Source: Anaerolineae bacterium UTCFX1
Lineage (GTDB): Bacteria > Chloroflexota > Anaerolineae > Anaerolineales > Villigracilaceae
Direction of reading: 5' to 3'
DNA: 64,000 nt
Assembly (NCBI GenBank): GCA_002050275.1
Contig: MWTB01000019.1
Location: 112,549-176,548 of the forward strand
In this document: in pieces, positions 50,468 to 58,343 of the stretch
How the letters are laid out: each line of letters opens with the position of its first letter
Numbering within the stretch: position 1 is the first letter of the stretch
Notes under the pieces: model-generated
Databases searched by the model: none
What the model was told of the DNA's origin: nothing
The model's input: only the letters and a program-made list of their open reading frames with translations
Position numbers and translations under genes: made by a program

Positions 50468-51727
50468 ATGTCGTTCGATGTCCAGCTTATACGTCAGCAG
50501 TTTCCCGCGCTTGATCGCCCCGCTATCTTTCTCGATAACCCCGCCGGAACCCAGATTGCCAAACCCAGCCTAGACCGCATCAACCGTTATCTACTTGAAA
50601 ATAACGCCAACCATGAAGGGCAGTTCGAGACCAGCCGAAAATCTGACGAGACTCTACATGAGGCGCACGCCGCCATGGCGGACTTCCTCAACGCTGCGCG
50701 CCCCGAAGAGATCATTTTCGGCAACAATATGACCACGCTCACCCTGCATATTTCGCGTTCGCTGGCGCGGGGCTTGCAAGCCGGCGATAATATCCTCGTG
50801 ACGCGCATGGATCACGACGCGAACATTTCGCCGTGGATGCTGATCGCCGAAGACAAAGGCTGCAATCTGCTTTGGGTGGATTTTGACGTGGAAGACGGCA
50901 CGCTTGATCTGGATAGTTTCGCGCAAGCGTTGGAGAAGAAGCCCAAGATCGCCGCGTTTGGATACGCGTCCAATCTGTTGGGAACGGTCAACCCGGCGAA
51001 GAAATTAACAAAGATGGCAAAAGAAGCCGGCGCGCTTACTTATGTGGATGCGGTGCAATACGCGCCGCACGGACCCATTGACGTGCAGGACCTTGACTGC
51101 GATTTTCTGGTTTGCTCGTCGTATAAATTCTTCGGTCCGCATGCGGCAGCGCTGTATGGAAAATTCGACCTGTTGAGCGAATTGAAAGCGTACAAGGTGC
51201 GTCCGGCGTCGAACGAACTGCCGTCTAAATTTGAGACGGGCACACAGAATCATGAAGGCATCGCGGGCGTGCTCGGCGCGTTAGAATACTTCGAATGGCT
51301 GGGGAAACAGTTTGGGGCGGAGTATGCGCCGCTCTGGGAACGGGCGGGCTTCAGCGGACGTAAGTTGGAGCTGAAGAAAGGCATGTCTGCAATGCATGCA
51401 TACGAGATGGAATTATCCAAAAAACTGATCGAGATCGTGGAAGCGACGCAGGGAACCCGCATATACGGCATCGTCGATTCAAGCCGATTAGATGAGCGCG
51501 TGCCAACGGTTTCATTTACAGTAAAAGAAAAAGACCCCGAGCGGCTCGCAAAAGCGATCGGCGACGAGCATATTTACATCTGGAACGGGCATAATTACGC
51601 GCTGGCGATCGTGGAGCGTTTGGGCTTGCTCGAAGCCGGCGGCATGGTTCGCGTGGGACCAGTGCATTACAACACGCTGGAAGAATTGGAGAAATTTGGC
51701 GAAGCGTTGGAACGAGCGACGCGATAA
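50468..51727 (+). CDS. Class V aminotransferase, cysteine desulfurase-like
   Basis: A 419-residue PLP protein of the class V fold. ATG 50468 follows AAGAGGAG and precedes FDVQLIRQQFPALD, the usual start. IFLDNPAGTQIAKP near residue 25 and TRMDHDANISPW near residue 110 are typical of the cysteine-desulfurase-like group. The PLP lysine is in VCSSYKFFGPH near residue 220. The usual active-site cysteine loop of SufS is not evident, so another beta-elimination or aminotransfer reaction is possible. Confidence 0.8.
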   Translation: MSFDVQLIRQQFPALDRPAIFLDNPAGTQIAKPSLDRINRYLLENNANHEGQFETSRKSDETLHEAHAAMADFLNAARPEEIIFGNNMTTLTLHISRSLARGLQAGDNILVTRMDHDANISPWMLIAEDKGCNLLWVDFDVEDGTLDLDSFAQALEKKPKIAAFGYASNLLGTVNPAKKLTKMAKEAGALTYVDAVQYAPHGPIDVQDLDCDFLVCSSYKFFGPHAAALYGKFDLLSELKAYKVRPASNELPSKFETGTQNHEGIAGVLGALEYFEWLGKQFGAEYAPLWERAGFSGRKLELKKGMSAMHAYEMELSKKLIEIVEATQGTRIYGIVDSSRLDERVPTVSFTVKEKDPERLAKAIGDEHIYIWNGHNYALAIVERLGLLEAGGMVRVGPVHYNTLEELEKFGEALERATR

Positions 51728-51728
51728 A

Positions 51729-52751
51729 TTAAGCGACTCTCGGGGAATCGCCATTTGCCGCGAGTCTTGCCGCGCCGCCTACGCGCGCGATTAATACATC
51801 GTTCACGCCAGCAAGCGCGCGCAGGTTTCCTTCAACGGCGCGCGCTTCCGATTCAACCGTGATCACATGCACATTCGCGCCAGCGTCCACTGTATAACAG
51901 ACGGGAAGTCCATCCGCTCGCCATATGCGCACAGCCGTCATCACCGCGAGCGAAGCGGGCTTCCAATACTGAAGCGCGGGAGTAGACGTCATCATCACCG
52001 CGTGCATCATGTCCGAATCCAATTCGACGATGGATGCCAGCGCGTTAAAATCTTTTTGCAAGATGGCTGTTCGGCATATCTCAAGCCGGCGCGGCGTATC
52101 GTTAACGCGCGCAGCCTGAAGCGGACTAGTGGGAGCGACCGCGTGCCCTTCCGTCGAGCCGGTCGTTTTGTGCGCGGCGCTGACGATGGCGACCAGATCC
52201 ACTAGATTCCATTGAGCCGGCGGAGCGATCGAGAACGCAAACGAATCTTCAGCGTTCGCGCCAGCCTGCCACTCAACGAATCCACCGGGGATGGAACGCG
52301 AAGCCGAGCCCGACCCTCGCCGCGCAAGGCGCGAAAGTTCGCGTTCGCTTAAATCTAAGCCGGCGGCTTTGCTCCCCGCCAACGCCAATGCGGCGAACGC
52401 CGAAGCGGACGAGGCAATTCCCGCACCGGCGGGAAAATTGTTCTCGCTGATCACATCTGCCTTTTCGTTAATATTCGCCATTGCGCGGATGAGATCAAGA
52501 ATGCGCGAAACGCGTTCGAAACCCTTGCCCGTTATTTCGCCGCCATTGATCGTAAGCGTATCGCGCTGCGAAGCGTTGAAAGTCACCGTCGTTGTAGTAA
52601 CCAACCCATCCAGATTCATTGAAATGGATCCGTTGACGGGTAAACGCAGGTCATTATCGCGGTTGCCCCAATATTTGATAAAAGCGATGTTGGCGCAAGC
52701 GACGCCGGTTGCAGTAGAAGCGGTCATAGTAGGCGATTGCCTTTTCGACAT
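51729..52751 (-). CDS. Mevalonate-pathway decarboxylase (MvaD family)
   Basis: A 340-residue GHMP-kinase-fold decarboxylase. ACANIAFIKYWGNRD near residue 20 is the hallmark of diphosphomevalonate decarboxylase, and FPAGAGIASSASAFAALALA near residue 107 is the phosphate loop. ARRGSGSASRSIPGGFVEW near residue 145 completes the active site. In Roseiflexus (same phylum) a close relative acts on mevalonate 5-phosphate instead of the diphosphate, so substrate is open. It stops one base from the converging aminotransferase gene. Role: isopentenyl phosphate or diphosphate supply. Confidence 0.9.
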   Translation of the reverse strand: MSKRQSPTMTASTATGVACANIAFIKYWGNRDNDLRLPVNGSISMNLDGLVTTTTVTFNASQRDTLTINGGEITGKGFERVSRILDLIRAMANINEKADVISENNFPAGAGIASSASAFAALALAGSKAAGLDLSERELSRLARRGSGSASRSIPGGFVEWQAGANAEDSFAFSIAPPAQWNLVDLVAIVSAAHKTTGSTEGHAVAPTSPLQAARVNDTPRRLEICRTAILQKDFNALASIVELDSDMMHAVMMTSTPALQYWKPASLAVMTAVRIWRADGLPVCYTVDAGANVHVITVESEARAVEGNLRALAGVNDVLIARVGGAARLAANGDSPRVA

Positions 52752-52810
52752 TGATTAGCGTCAGTGTACCACGAACGTTTTTAGACGACGATCGGCAGTT
52801 TTGGCTCTGC

Positions 52811-52816
52811 TATAAT
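52811..52816 (+). promoter_or_regulatory. -10 box seven bases before the SDR gene
   Basis: TATAAT ends seven bases before the ATG at 52824, with no ribosome site. It fits leaderless transcription. Confidence 0.45.
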
Positions 52817-52823
52817 TTCATCT

Positions 52824-53756
52824 ATGATTCTCGTTACCGGCGCGACCGGGTTCATCGGTCGCGCGCTCGTGCGTCACTTTTCTGAAGCGGGACAAGAAGT
52901 GCGCGTGTTGTTGCGTCCCTCTGCAAGTTCGCCGCGTCTGCCCAAAGGCGTGCCGGTTGAGGTGGCAGTCGCCAGCCTCAACGATGCGAGAGGCGTGCGC
53001 GCCGCTTTGCGCGGAGTGCGTCAGGCAGTTCACCTTGCCAGCGCGGCGGGATATGGACGGCGCGGCGATCTACAAGCGACCGACGTTGAGGGAACGCGCA
53101 TTCTTGCGGATGCGGCAAAAGACGCCGGACTGGAGCGCTTACTGTTCCTCAGCCACGTCGGCGCGAACCGGGCTTCGGCGTTTCCTGTTCACAAAGCCAA
53201 AGGCATTGCCGAAGAGGCTATCCGTAAAAGCGGAACGCCATATACGATCGTTCGTTCCACTGTTGTGTTCGGCGCTGAAGACCGCTTCACGAACGAACTT
53301 ACCGCCGCATTGCGCGCATTTCCGCTTTTCTTTCCGTTGCCCGGCGGCGGACTCACATTGCTTCAACCATTGTGGGTCGAAGACCTTGTCACCGCGTTAC
53401 TGTGGGCGTTGCAAGACCCCGAAATGCTCAATAAGACGCACGAGATCGGCGGCGGCGAATATTTTACATTCCGTCAAATTATTGAGACGCTGATGTCCGT
53501 CGCCCACGCTACGCGCATGCTGTTCCCGCTGTCGCTTCCTATAACGCACGCATTATTCAACGCGTTAGATCCGCTCTTTCCACGCGCCTATATTTCCTCA
53601 TTTTGGCTGGACTATATTTCAGCTAATCGCACTTGCCCGGTGGATAACCTAACGCGCACCTTTGGTCTCATGCCGGCGCGTTTTTCGTACCAGCTTAATT
53701 ATCTTGCCCGCAAACCGCTTTGGCAAAGGCTGCAAGAATCTCTGCGATTACGATGA
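52824..53756 (+). CDS. Atypical SDR, NAD-dependent epimerase/NDUFA9-like
   Basis: A 310-residue Rossmann protein. It starts MILVTGATGFIGRALVRHF, the TGxxGxxG nucleotide motif, at residue 1. HLASAAGYG and LERLLFLSHVGANR near residues 72-112 lack the classical YxxxK, as in atypical SDRs of the NDUFA9/YwnB group. The C-terminal third includes a hydrophobic stretch. It is divergent from mvaD and probably transcribed without a leader. Function unknown, perhaps quinone or lipid related. Confidence 0.8.
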   Translation: MILVTGATGFIGRALVRHFSEAGQEVRVLLRPSASSPRLPKGVPVEVAVASLNDARGVRAALRGVRQAVHLASAAGYGRRGDLQATDVEGTRILADAAKDAGLERLLFLSHVGANRASAFPVHKAKGIAEEAIRKSGTPYTIVRSTVVFGAEDRFTNELTAALRAFPLFFPLPGGGLTLLQPLWVEDLVTALLWALQDPEMLNKTHEIGGGEYFTFRQIIETLMSVAHATRMLFPLSLPITHALFNALDPLFPRAYISSFWLDYISANRTCPVDNLTRTFGLMPARFSYQLNYLARKPLWQRLQESLRLR

Positions 53757-53773
53757 ATACAAAGGTTTAGCCT

Positions 53774-54631
53774 ATGCCCGCCCCCGTCATAAAATTGATC
53801 GAAACCCCTGAAGAAATGATTGCCATCGAAACCCTGCAGCGCGAAATCTGGCCTGGCAGCGAAACCGACGTCGTTCCTGTGCATGTGCTAATGACCGCCG
53901 TCCACAACGGCGGACTTGTCCTCGGCGCGTACATAGACGGGCAGTTAACCGGCTTCGTCTTCGGTTTCCCCGGCTTAGACGCCACGCCGGATGGCGCGCG
54001 CGCGAAACACTGCTCGCACATGCTGGGAATTCTTCCCGCCTACCGCGATTCGAATATTGGCTTCACGCTCAAGCGCGCGCAATGGCAGATGATCCGATAT
54101 CAAGGTCTTGACCATGCCACCTGGACCTACGATCCGTTGCTCAGCCGAAACGCTCATTTCAATATCGTCAAACTTGGCGCAGTCTGCAATGTATATCGCC
54201 GCGCGGAATATGGCGTTATGCGCGACGGTCTCAACGCCGGCTTGCCCTCCGACCGTTTTCAAATGGATTGGTGGATTAACACGCGTCGCGTCGAACGCCG
54301 GCTTGGCGCGCGCGCTCGGAAATCGCTCACACTGGACGATTTTCTAAAAGCGGACCTGCAGCCTCTCTACGCGGTTCCGTCTGCGACAGGAAGCTGGTTG
54401 CGTCCGCCCGAACATTTCTCCCCAGTTGAAGGCAAACTCGCCTTGATTGAAATCCCTTCCGACTTCGAGGCGCTCAAAGCGGACGATTTCTCGCTCGCCC
54501 GCGACTGGCGTTTCTTCGCGCGCGAAGCGTTTGAATTTTCGTTCGCTTGCGGCTATATCGTCACCGATTTCATCTTCGACAGCGGCAGGAGTTTCTACGC
54601 TCTCTCGCACGGTGAAGCGACGTTGCAATAA
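53774..54631 (+). CDS. Predicted GNAT-superfamily acetyltransferase
   Basis: A 285-residue protein whose first 150 residues resemble a GNAT fold: EEMIAIETLQREIWPGSE at the start, GGLVLGAYIDGQLTGFVFGFP near residue 45 and SHMLGILPAYRDSNIGFTLKRAQ near residue 77, the acetyl-CoA loop. TWTYDPLLSRNAHFNIVKLGA near residue 117 is characteristic of this uncharacterised subfamily. It follows the SDR gene by 17 bases, so they may be co-transcribed. Substrate unknown. Confidence 0.78.
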   Translation: MPAPVIKLIETPEEMIAIETLQREIWPGSETDVVPVHVLMTAVHNGGLVLGAYIDGQLTGFVFGFPGLDATPDGARAKHCSHMLGILPAYRDSNIGFTLKRAQWQMIRYQGLDHATWTYDPLLSRNAHFNIVKLGAVCNVYRRAEYGVMRDGLNAGLPSDRFQMDWWINTRRVERRLGARARKSLTLDDFLKADLQPLYAVPSATGSWLRPPEHFSPVEGKLALIEIPSDFEALKADDFSLARDWRFFAREAFEFSFACGYIVTDFIFDSGRSFYALSHGEATLQ

Positions 54632-54706
54632 GATTGGAGTTCCGTTTTAGCCGCCTTTTTACCGCTTCCAGAAGGGGCGCCGCAAGCGTTCTCTTGGTAT
54701 TCGCTG

Positions 54707-54712
54707 TATAAT
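54707..54712 (+). promoter_or_regulatory. -10 box of the diguanylate cyclase gene
   Basis: TATAAT directly after CTG; a ribosome site (GAAGGAG) follows at 54718-54724, so the leader is very short but not leaderless. No clear -35 box. Confidence 0.35.
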
Positions 54713-54730
54713 ACGTTGAAGGAGAACGCC

Positions 54731-56176
54731 ATGCCCAAGCCTGCGCTTGACTGCCATTTCAAGAGTCTCTTTGAATACGCGCCGATCTCGCTCTGGGAAG
54801 AAGATTATTCCGCCATTAAACTTTTTTTTGACGCTTTGCGAGCGAAAGGCATTGTAGATTTAAACTCTTATCTCGATCAACATCCCGAGGAGATCGCTGA
54901 CAACGTGCGACGCATCAAGGTCAAGCGCGTCAACGCTGAAACGTTGCGAATGTTTAGAGCGAAGAATCAGGATGAGCTCATCTCCAATCTCGGCTCAATT
55001 TTTCGCGGCGAGATGGACGTCCACTTCCGCGACGAACTGCTGGCGCTCTGGAACGGCAAACACGACTGGAGCGGCGAAGGAATCAATTACACTCTAAGCG
55101 GCGAAGCGCTTCACATCCGCCTGTATTGGCGCATCTTACCCGAATGCGCGGAGAATTGGTCATGCGTAATGGTTTCCATCGAAGACATTACCGCGCTGAA
55201 AAAAGCCGAAACGCGCGCCCAAAAATTATTCAAACATGCGCCCATCTCGCTCTGGGAAGAAGACTATACCGCGATCAAAAAGGCATTCGACGCGTTGCGC
55301 GCGCAAGGCGTTACGGATCTGAAACGCTACCTCGCCGCGAATCCTGAGGCGGTGCGCCAATTCACAGATCTGATTCGCGTCCTCGATGTGAATCAGAAAA
55401 CGCTCGATTTGTTTGAAGCCGCCGACAAGGAAACGCTGCTGGCAAACCTGAAAGAAGTTTTCCATGACGATATGGGGGAGCATTTTCAAAACGAATTAGT
55501 AGACATGTGGGAAGGCAAGACCTACTTCGAACGCGAGAGCGTCAACTATTCGTTGCACGGCAAACCCGTAAACGTCCATATACATTGGACGCTGATGCCG
55601 GGGCACGAAAACGATTTCGCCTGGGTTTTGGTCGCCTTGCAGGATATTACCGCGCGCAAAAAAGCCGAGGACTACTTACGTTATCTCGGCACGCACGACG
55701 CCATGACCGGCTTGTACAATCGCGCTTTTTTCGAGGAAGTTTTACATAAGTTGGAAGCCAGCCGCATAGACCCGACCAGTTTCATTATCGCAGATCTGAA
55801 CGGATTGAAACGAGTCAACGATTCGTTCGGCCACAGCGCGGGCGACCAGTTGATTCGCCGCGCCGCCGAAGTGTTAAAAGCCAGTATCGAAGACAGGATG
55901 ATCGCGGCGCGCATTGGCGGCGACGAGTTCATCATTATTCTGCCCGGCGAAGACGCGCAAAAATCAAAAGAAATGATCGAACGTATAGACGCGCTAACGG
56001 CGATCAACAACAAATATTATCGCAACCCGCCGTTGAGTTTCTCTCTCGGCGCGTCTACCAGCGCGCCGGGCGCCTCGCTGTTGAAGTTCGTCAGCCTCGC
56101 CGACGACGACATGTATAAGAACAAGGGCGTTTATTACAACCGCCGCAAGAAAGCGTCTTATCTTCACGACGAGTAA
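54731..56176 (+). CDS. Diguanylate cyclase with two tandem sensor domains
   Basis: A 481-residue soluble protein. ATG 54731 follows GAAGGAG by six bases. Two tandem PAS-like domains (about 8-155 and 163-300) each begin with A-P-I-S-L-W-E-E-D-Y and a similar helix (FDALRAKGI / FDALRAQGV). The C-terminal GGDEF domain (about 320-475) has an intact RIGGDEF and ADLNGLKRVNDSFGHSAGD, so cyclic-di-GMP synthesis is expected. No RxxD inhibitory site was noticed just before GGDEF. The ligand of the sensors is unknown. It overlaps the Nudix gene by 13 bases, tail to tail. Confidence 0.87.
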   Translation: MPKPALDCHFKSLFEYAPISLWEEDYSAIKLFFDALRAKGIVDLNSYLDQHPEEIADNVRRIKVKRVNAETLRMFRAKNQDELISNLGSIFRGEMDVHFRDELLALWNGKHDWSGEGINYTLSGEALHIRLYWRILPECAENWSCVMVSIEDITALKKAETRAQKLFKHAPISLWEEDYTAIKKAFDALRAQGVTDLKRYLAANPEAVRQFTDLIRVLDVNQKTLDLFEAADKETLLANLKEVFHDDMGEHFQNELVDMWEGKTYFERESVNYSLHGKPVNVHIHWTLMPGHENDFAWVLVALQDITARKKAEDYLRYLGTHDAMTGLYNRAFFEEVLHKLEASRIDPTSFIIADLNGLKRVNDSFGHSAGDQLIRRAAEVLKASIEDRMIAARIGGDEFIIILPGEDAQKSKEMIERIDALTAINNKYYRNPPLSFSLGASTSAPGASLLKFVSLADDDMYKNKGVYYNRRKKASYLHDE

Positions 56177-56592
56177 TCGTCAAACTGAATGCCCTTTTGA
56201 TAATTTTCTAACGCCCGCCGCACATAGGGAATCACATTCAAAGGTAGAGCGTTTATTTCCGCCCAACATAAATTGTCACATTTGTGCGGTTCGGCGTTGA
56301 ACGGCTCGCCTTCCCATGCTTCGACCGTGAAAAAGAAATCCACGCGTTCGTCGCCTTCCATACGATGCATGACCGCGGAAAAAGATAAATGCGACTCTTC
56401 AATACGCACGCCGATCTCTTCCAGCGCCTCGCGGACGCACGCCTCTTTGACCGTTTCGCCGCCGTCTAAATGCCCGGCCGGCAGGCTGTATTGACCGTCT
56501 CCGAAGCCGGTATTAAAACGCCGCAACAGCAGAATGCAGTCTCCGCGAAAGAAAAATAGATGCACCGCAACGGGGAAATGAGCGCGCGTCAT
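56164..56592 (-). CDS. Nudix hydrolase
   Basis: A 142-residue Nudix protein with a full Nudix box GHLDGGETVKEACVREALEE-I-GV near residue 38, matching G-x5-E-x7-R-E-x2-E-E-x-G. It would hydrolyse a nucleoside diphosphate linked to another moiety. The start overlaps the adenosine deaminase stop by four bases, so the two are a co-translated unit. Together they suggest nucleotide clean-up or salvage. Confidence 0.9.
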   Translation of the reverse strand: MTRAHFPVAVHLFFFRGDCILLLRRFNTGFGDGQYSLPAGHLDGGETVKEACVREALEEIGVRIEESHLSFSAVMHRMEGDERVDFFFTVEAWEGEPFNAEPHKCDNLCWAEINALPLNVIPYVRRALENYQKGIQFDDYSS

Positions 56593-57602
56593 TGAAAATA
56601 AGCCTGCCAGACTCTTTTCTTTTTGTCTTCAGGAATAAACGAGGCTTCATACGCATAACGATTGCAAACAGCGATCTCTTCCATGCTCATGCCCAAGACC
56701 TCATGCGCGATACGGTATTCGTTATTGAGATTCGTTTCCAACACTTCCGGGTCGTCGGAGTTGATCGTCGTCTTCACGCCGAGATCGAACAACTTCTTGA
56801 GCGGATGTTCTTCAATCGTTCGCACCGAGTTGGTCAGATAGTTGCTCCACGGGTTAACCTCCAACGTAATATTCCTCTCTTTAATGAGTTCCACAGCTCG
56901 CATATCCTCGATCGCACGGATCCCATGACCGATGCGGTCGGGGCTAGCGAGCTCAATCGTCTCTCTGACGAAGGCAGCGGGCGTATCTTCACCTGTGTGA
57001 ATTGTGACCTTTAGTCCGGCTTCTTTGGCTCTCAGGATCGAAGGAACGAAATCGCGCAATGGGAAATCGCGTTCGCTGTCGGCGAGATCAATCGCCGGGA
57101 TGCGCTCCCTGTGCCGAATCGCCCACTCCACCGTTTTGACGCACGACTCGGGTCCGCGGCTGCGCGAGGTAATGGCAATATAGCCAATCGCCATATCGAA
57201 TTTGCTTTCGGCGCGGGCTTTAGCGCGCAGCAGACCTTCGAGACAGGCGTCCCAATTCAGGTTATGTCCACTGAACGCCCAATCGGGCGAGAAGCGAACT
57301 TCCAACAGTTTAATGTTTTGCTTTGCCGAATCTTCAAACAACTCCCATGCGATGCGCTCGACGACTTCCGGCGAAGCGACGCTGTTTTGAAATATCTCAA
57401 ACGCTTTCAACACCGTTTCCAAGTCGCGCAATTGATCGTAAACTTTAATGCGACGGTCTAACTCGTTCGCTTCATACGAAGGCAATTTCAAACCATATTT
57501 CTGCGCGATGTCAATGATCGTCTGCGTGCGTATCGCGCCTTCAAGATGAACGTGAATTTCAGTTTTAGGAATATCGTTATAGCGAGGGTCGAAGTTTTTC
57601 AT
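56589..57602 (-). CDS. add: Adenosine deaminase family
   Basis: A 337-residue amidohydrolase. Zinc motifs are TEIHVHLEGAI near residue 14, VTIHTGEDTPAAF near residue 195 and NSDDPEVL near residue 280, with GHGIRAI between. The start is taken as ATG 57602 because a TACAAT box ends six bases upstream and there is no ribosome site; ATG 57608 would abut that box. It fits the family length. It probably deaminates adenosine to inosine, linking the nucleoside importer to purine catabolism; adenine or an aminofutalosine-type substrate is possible. Confidence 0.82.
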   Translation of the reverse strand: MKNFDPRYNDIPKTEIHVHLEGAIRTQTIIDIAQKYGLKLPSYEANELDRRIKVYDQLRDLETVLKAFEIFQNSVASPEVVERIAWELFEDSAKQNIKLLEVRFSPDWAFSGHNLNWDACLEGLLRAKARAESKFDMAIGYIAITSRSRGPESCVKTVEWAIRHRERIPAIDLADSERDFPLRDFVPSILRAKEAGLKVTIHTGEDTPAAFVRETIELASPDRIGHGIRAIEDMRAVELIKERNITLEVNPWSNYLTNSVRTIEEHPLKKLFDLGVKTTINSDDPEVLETNLNNEYRIAHEVLGMSMEEIAVCNRYAYEASFIPEDKKKRVWQAYFQ

Positions 57603-57608
57603 GCGCAT

Positions 57609-57614
57609 ATTGTA
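57609..57614 (-). promoter_or_regulatory. -10 box of the adenosine deaminase gene with overlapping palindrome
   Basis: TACAAT on the minus strand, six bases before ATG 57602. It overlaps the perfect palindrome TGTAC-T-GTACA (57611-57621), a possible operator in this divergent intergenic region. Confidence 0.4.
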
Positions 57615-57692
57615 CTGTACAGAGCCGTACGTAAGAAACGCCCGCAAACAACCGTCTATCAAGCGTCCGCAACCATCAACAAGGAGACTTCT

Positions 57693-58301
57693 ATGAAGTT
57701 TAAACTGACGATTTATTCCGACTACATTTGACCATGGTGTTATGTCGGCCAGGGCGTGGTCGAGAAATTGCAAAAAGAATATCAAGTCGGCGTGGAGTGG
57801 CGTCCGTTTTATTTGAATCCTGATACGCCGCCCGAAGGTTACGATCTACCCGAACATGTTAAACGCGCGCGCGACAATGGCTCGGAGGAACGCTTGGTTT
57901 CCATCGCCCGCTCGTTCGGGATGGGATTCTGCTCCATCGAACGCATGTACAGCACGCGCCTCGCACACGAAGCGACGGAATACGCGCGCGTACACGGCAA
58001 GGGCAACGAATTCCATAAAATCATTTTCCGTAAAGTATACGCGGAGGGTTGCGATCCGAGTCAATGGGAAACGCTCCGCTCTGCGGCGAGCGAGGCGGGC
58101 TTAGACGCAGACGAAATGCAGCGAGAGGTGGCGGCGGAGAAATACACCGCTATCGTCGCCGACCAGGTGCGCGACGCGTACCAAATCGGCGTGAACAGCG
58201 TGCCGACGTACGTCATCAACGATCAATACGCGATCGTCGGAGCGCAGCCTTATGAGGCGTTCCAAAACGCGTTGGAGCATATTCAGAATCAAACAGGTTG
58301 A
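57693..58301 (+). CDS. DsbA/FrnE-like thiol oxidoreductase with in-frame UGA (predicted selenoprotein)
   Basis: A 202-residue thioredoxin-fold protein of the DsbA/FrnE family. Start ATG 57693 follows AAGGAG by six bases. Codon 13 is TGA in IYSDYI-U-PWCYVGQG, exactly where the family has the first cysteine of C-P-W-C, and reading continues in frame to 58301. The cis-proline loop NSVPTYVI near residue 168 is intact. A hairpin 13 bases after the UGA fits a bacterial SECIS. The simplest reading is selenocysteine in the active site. A nonsense pseudogene is the alternative. Function: dithiol/disulfide exchange or isomerase. Confidence 0.8.
57745..57763 (+). promoter_or_regulatory. Predicted bacterial SECIS element
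   Basis: TCGGCC (57745-57750) and GGTCGA (57758-57763) pair with one G-U around the loop AGGGCGT. The loop begins 19 bases after the UGA and has G in its first two bases, as in described bacterial SECIS models. Confidence 0.6.
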
Positions 58302-58322
58302 CTTGCGTCAGCCTGTTTTTTT
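58292..58322 (+). terminator. Terminator of the DsbA-like gene
   Basis: AACAGGTTGAC and GTCAGCCTGTT pair (one G-U) over loop TTGC, followed by a run of T. It overlaps the stop codon. Confidence 0.85.
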
Positions 58323-58343
58323 ACCCTAGGGGCGAATCGAGCG

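Noticed and set aside
57756..58301. Separate 181-residue protein starting at 57756
   Set aside because: This would drop the start of the thioredoxin fold and its active site; read-through of the UGA restores the whole DsbA/FrnE family.
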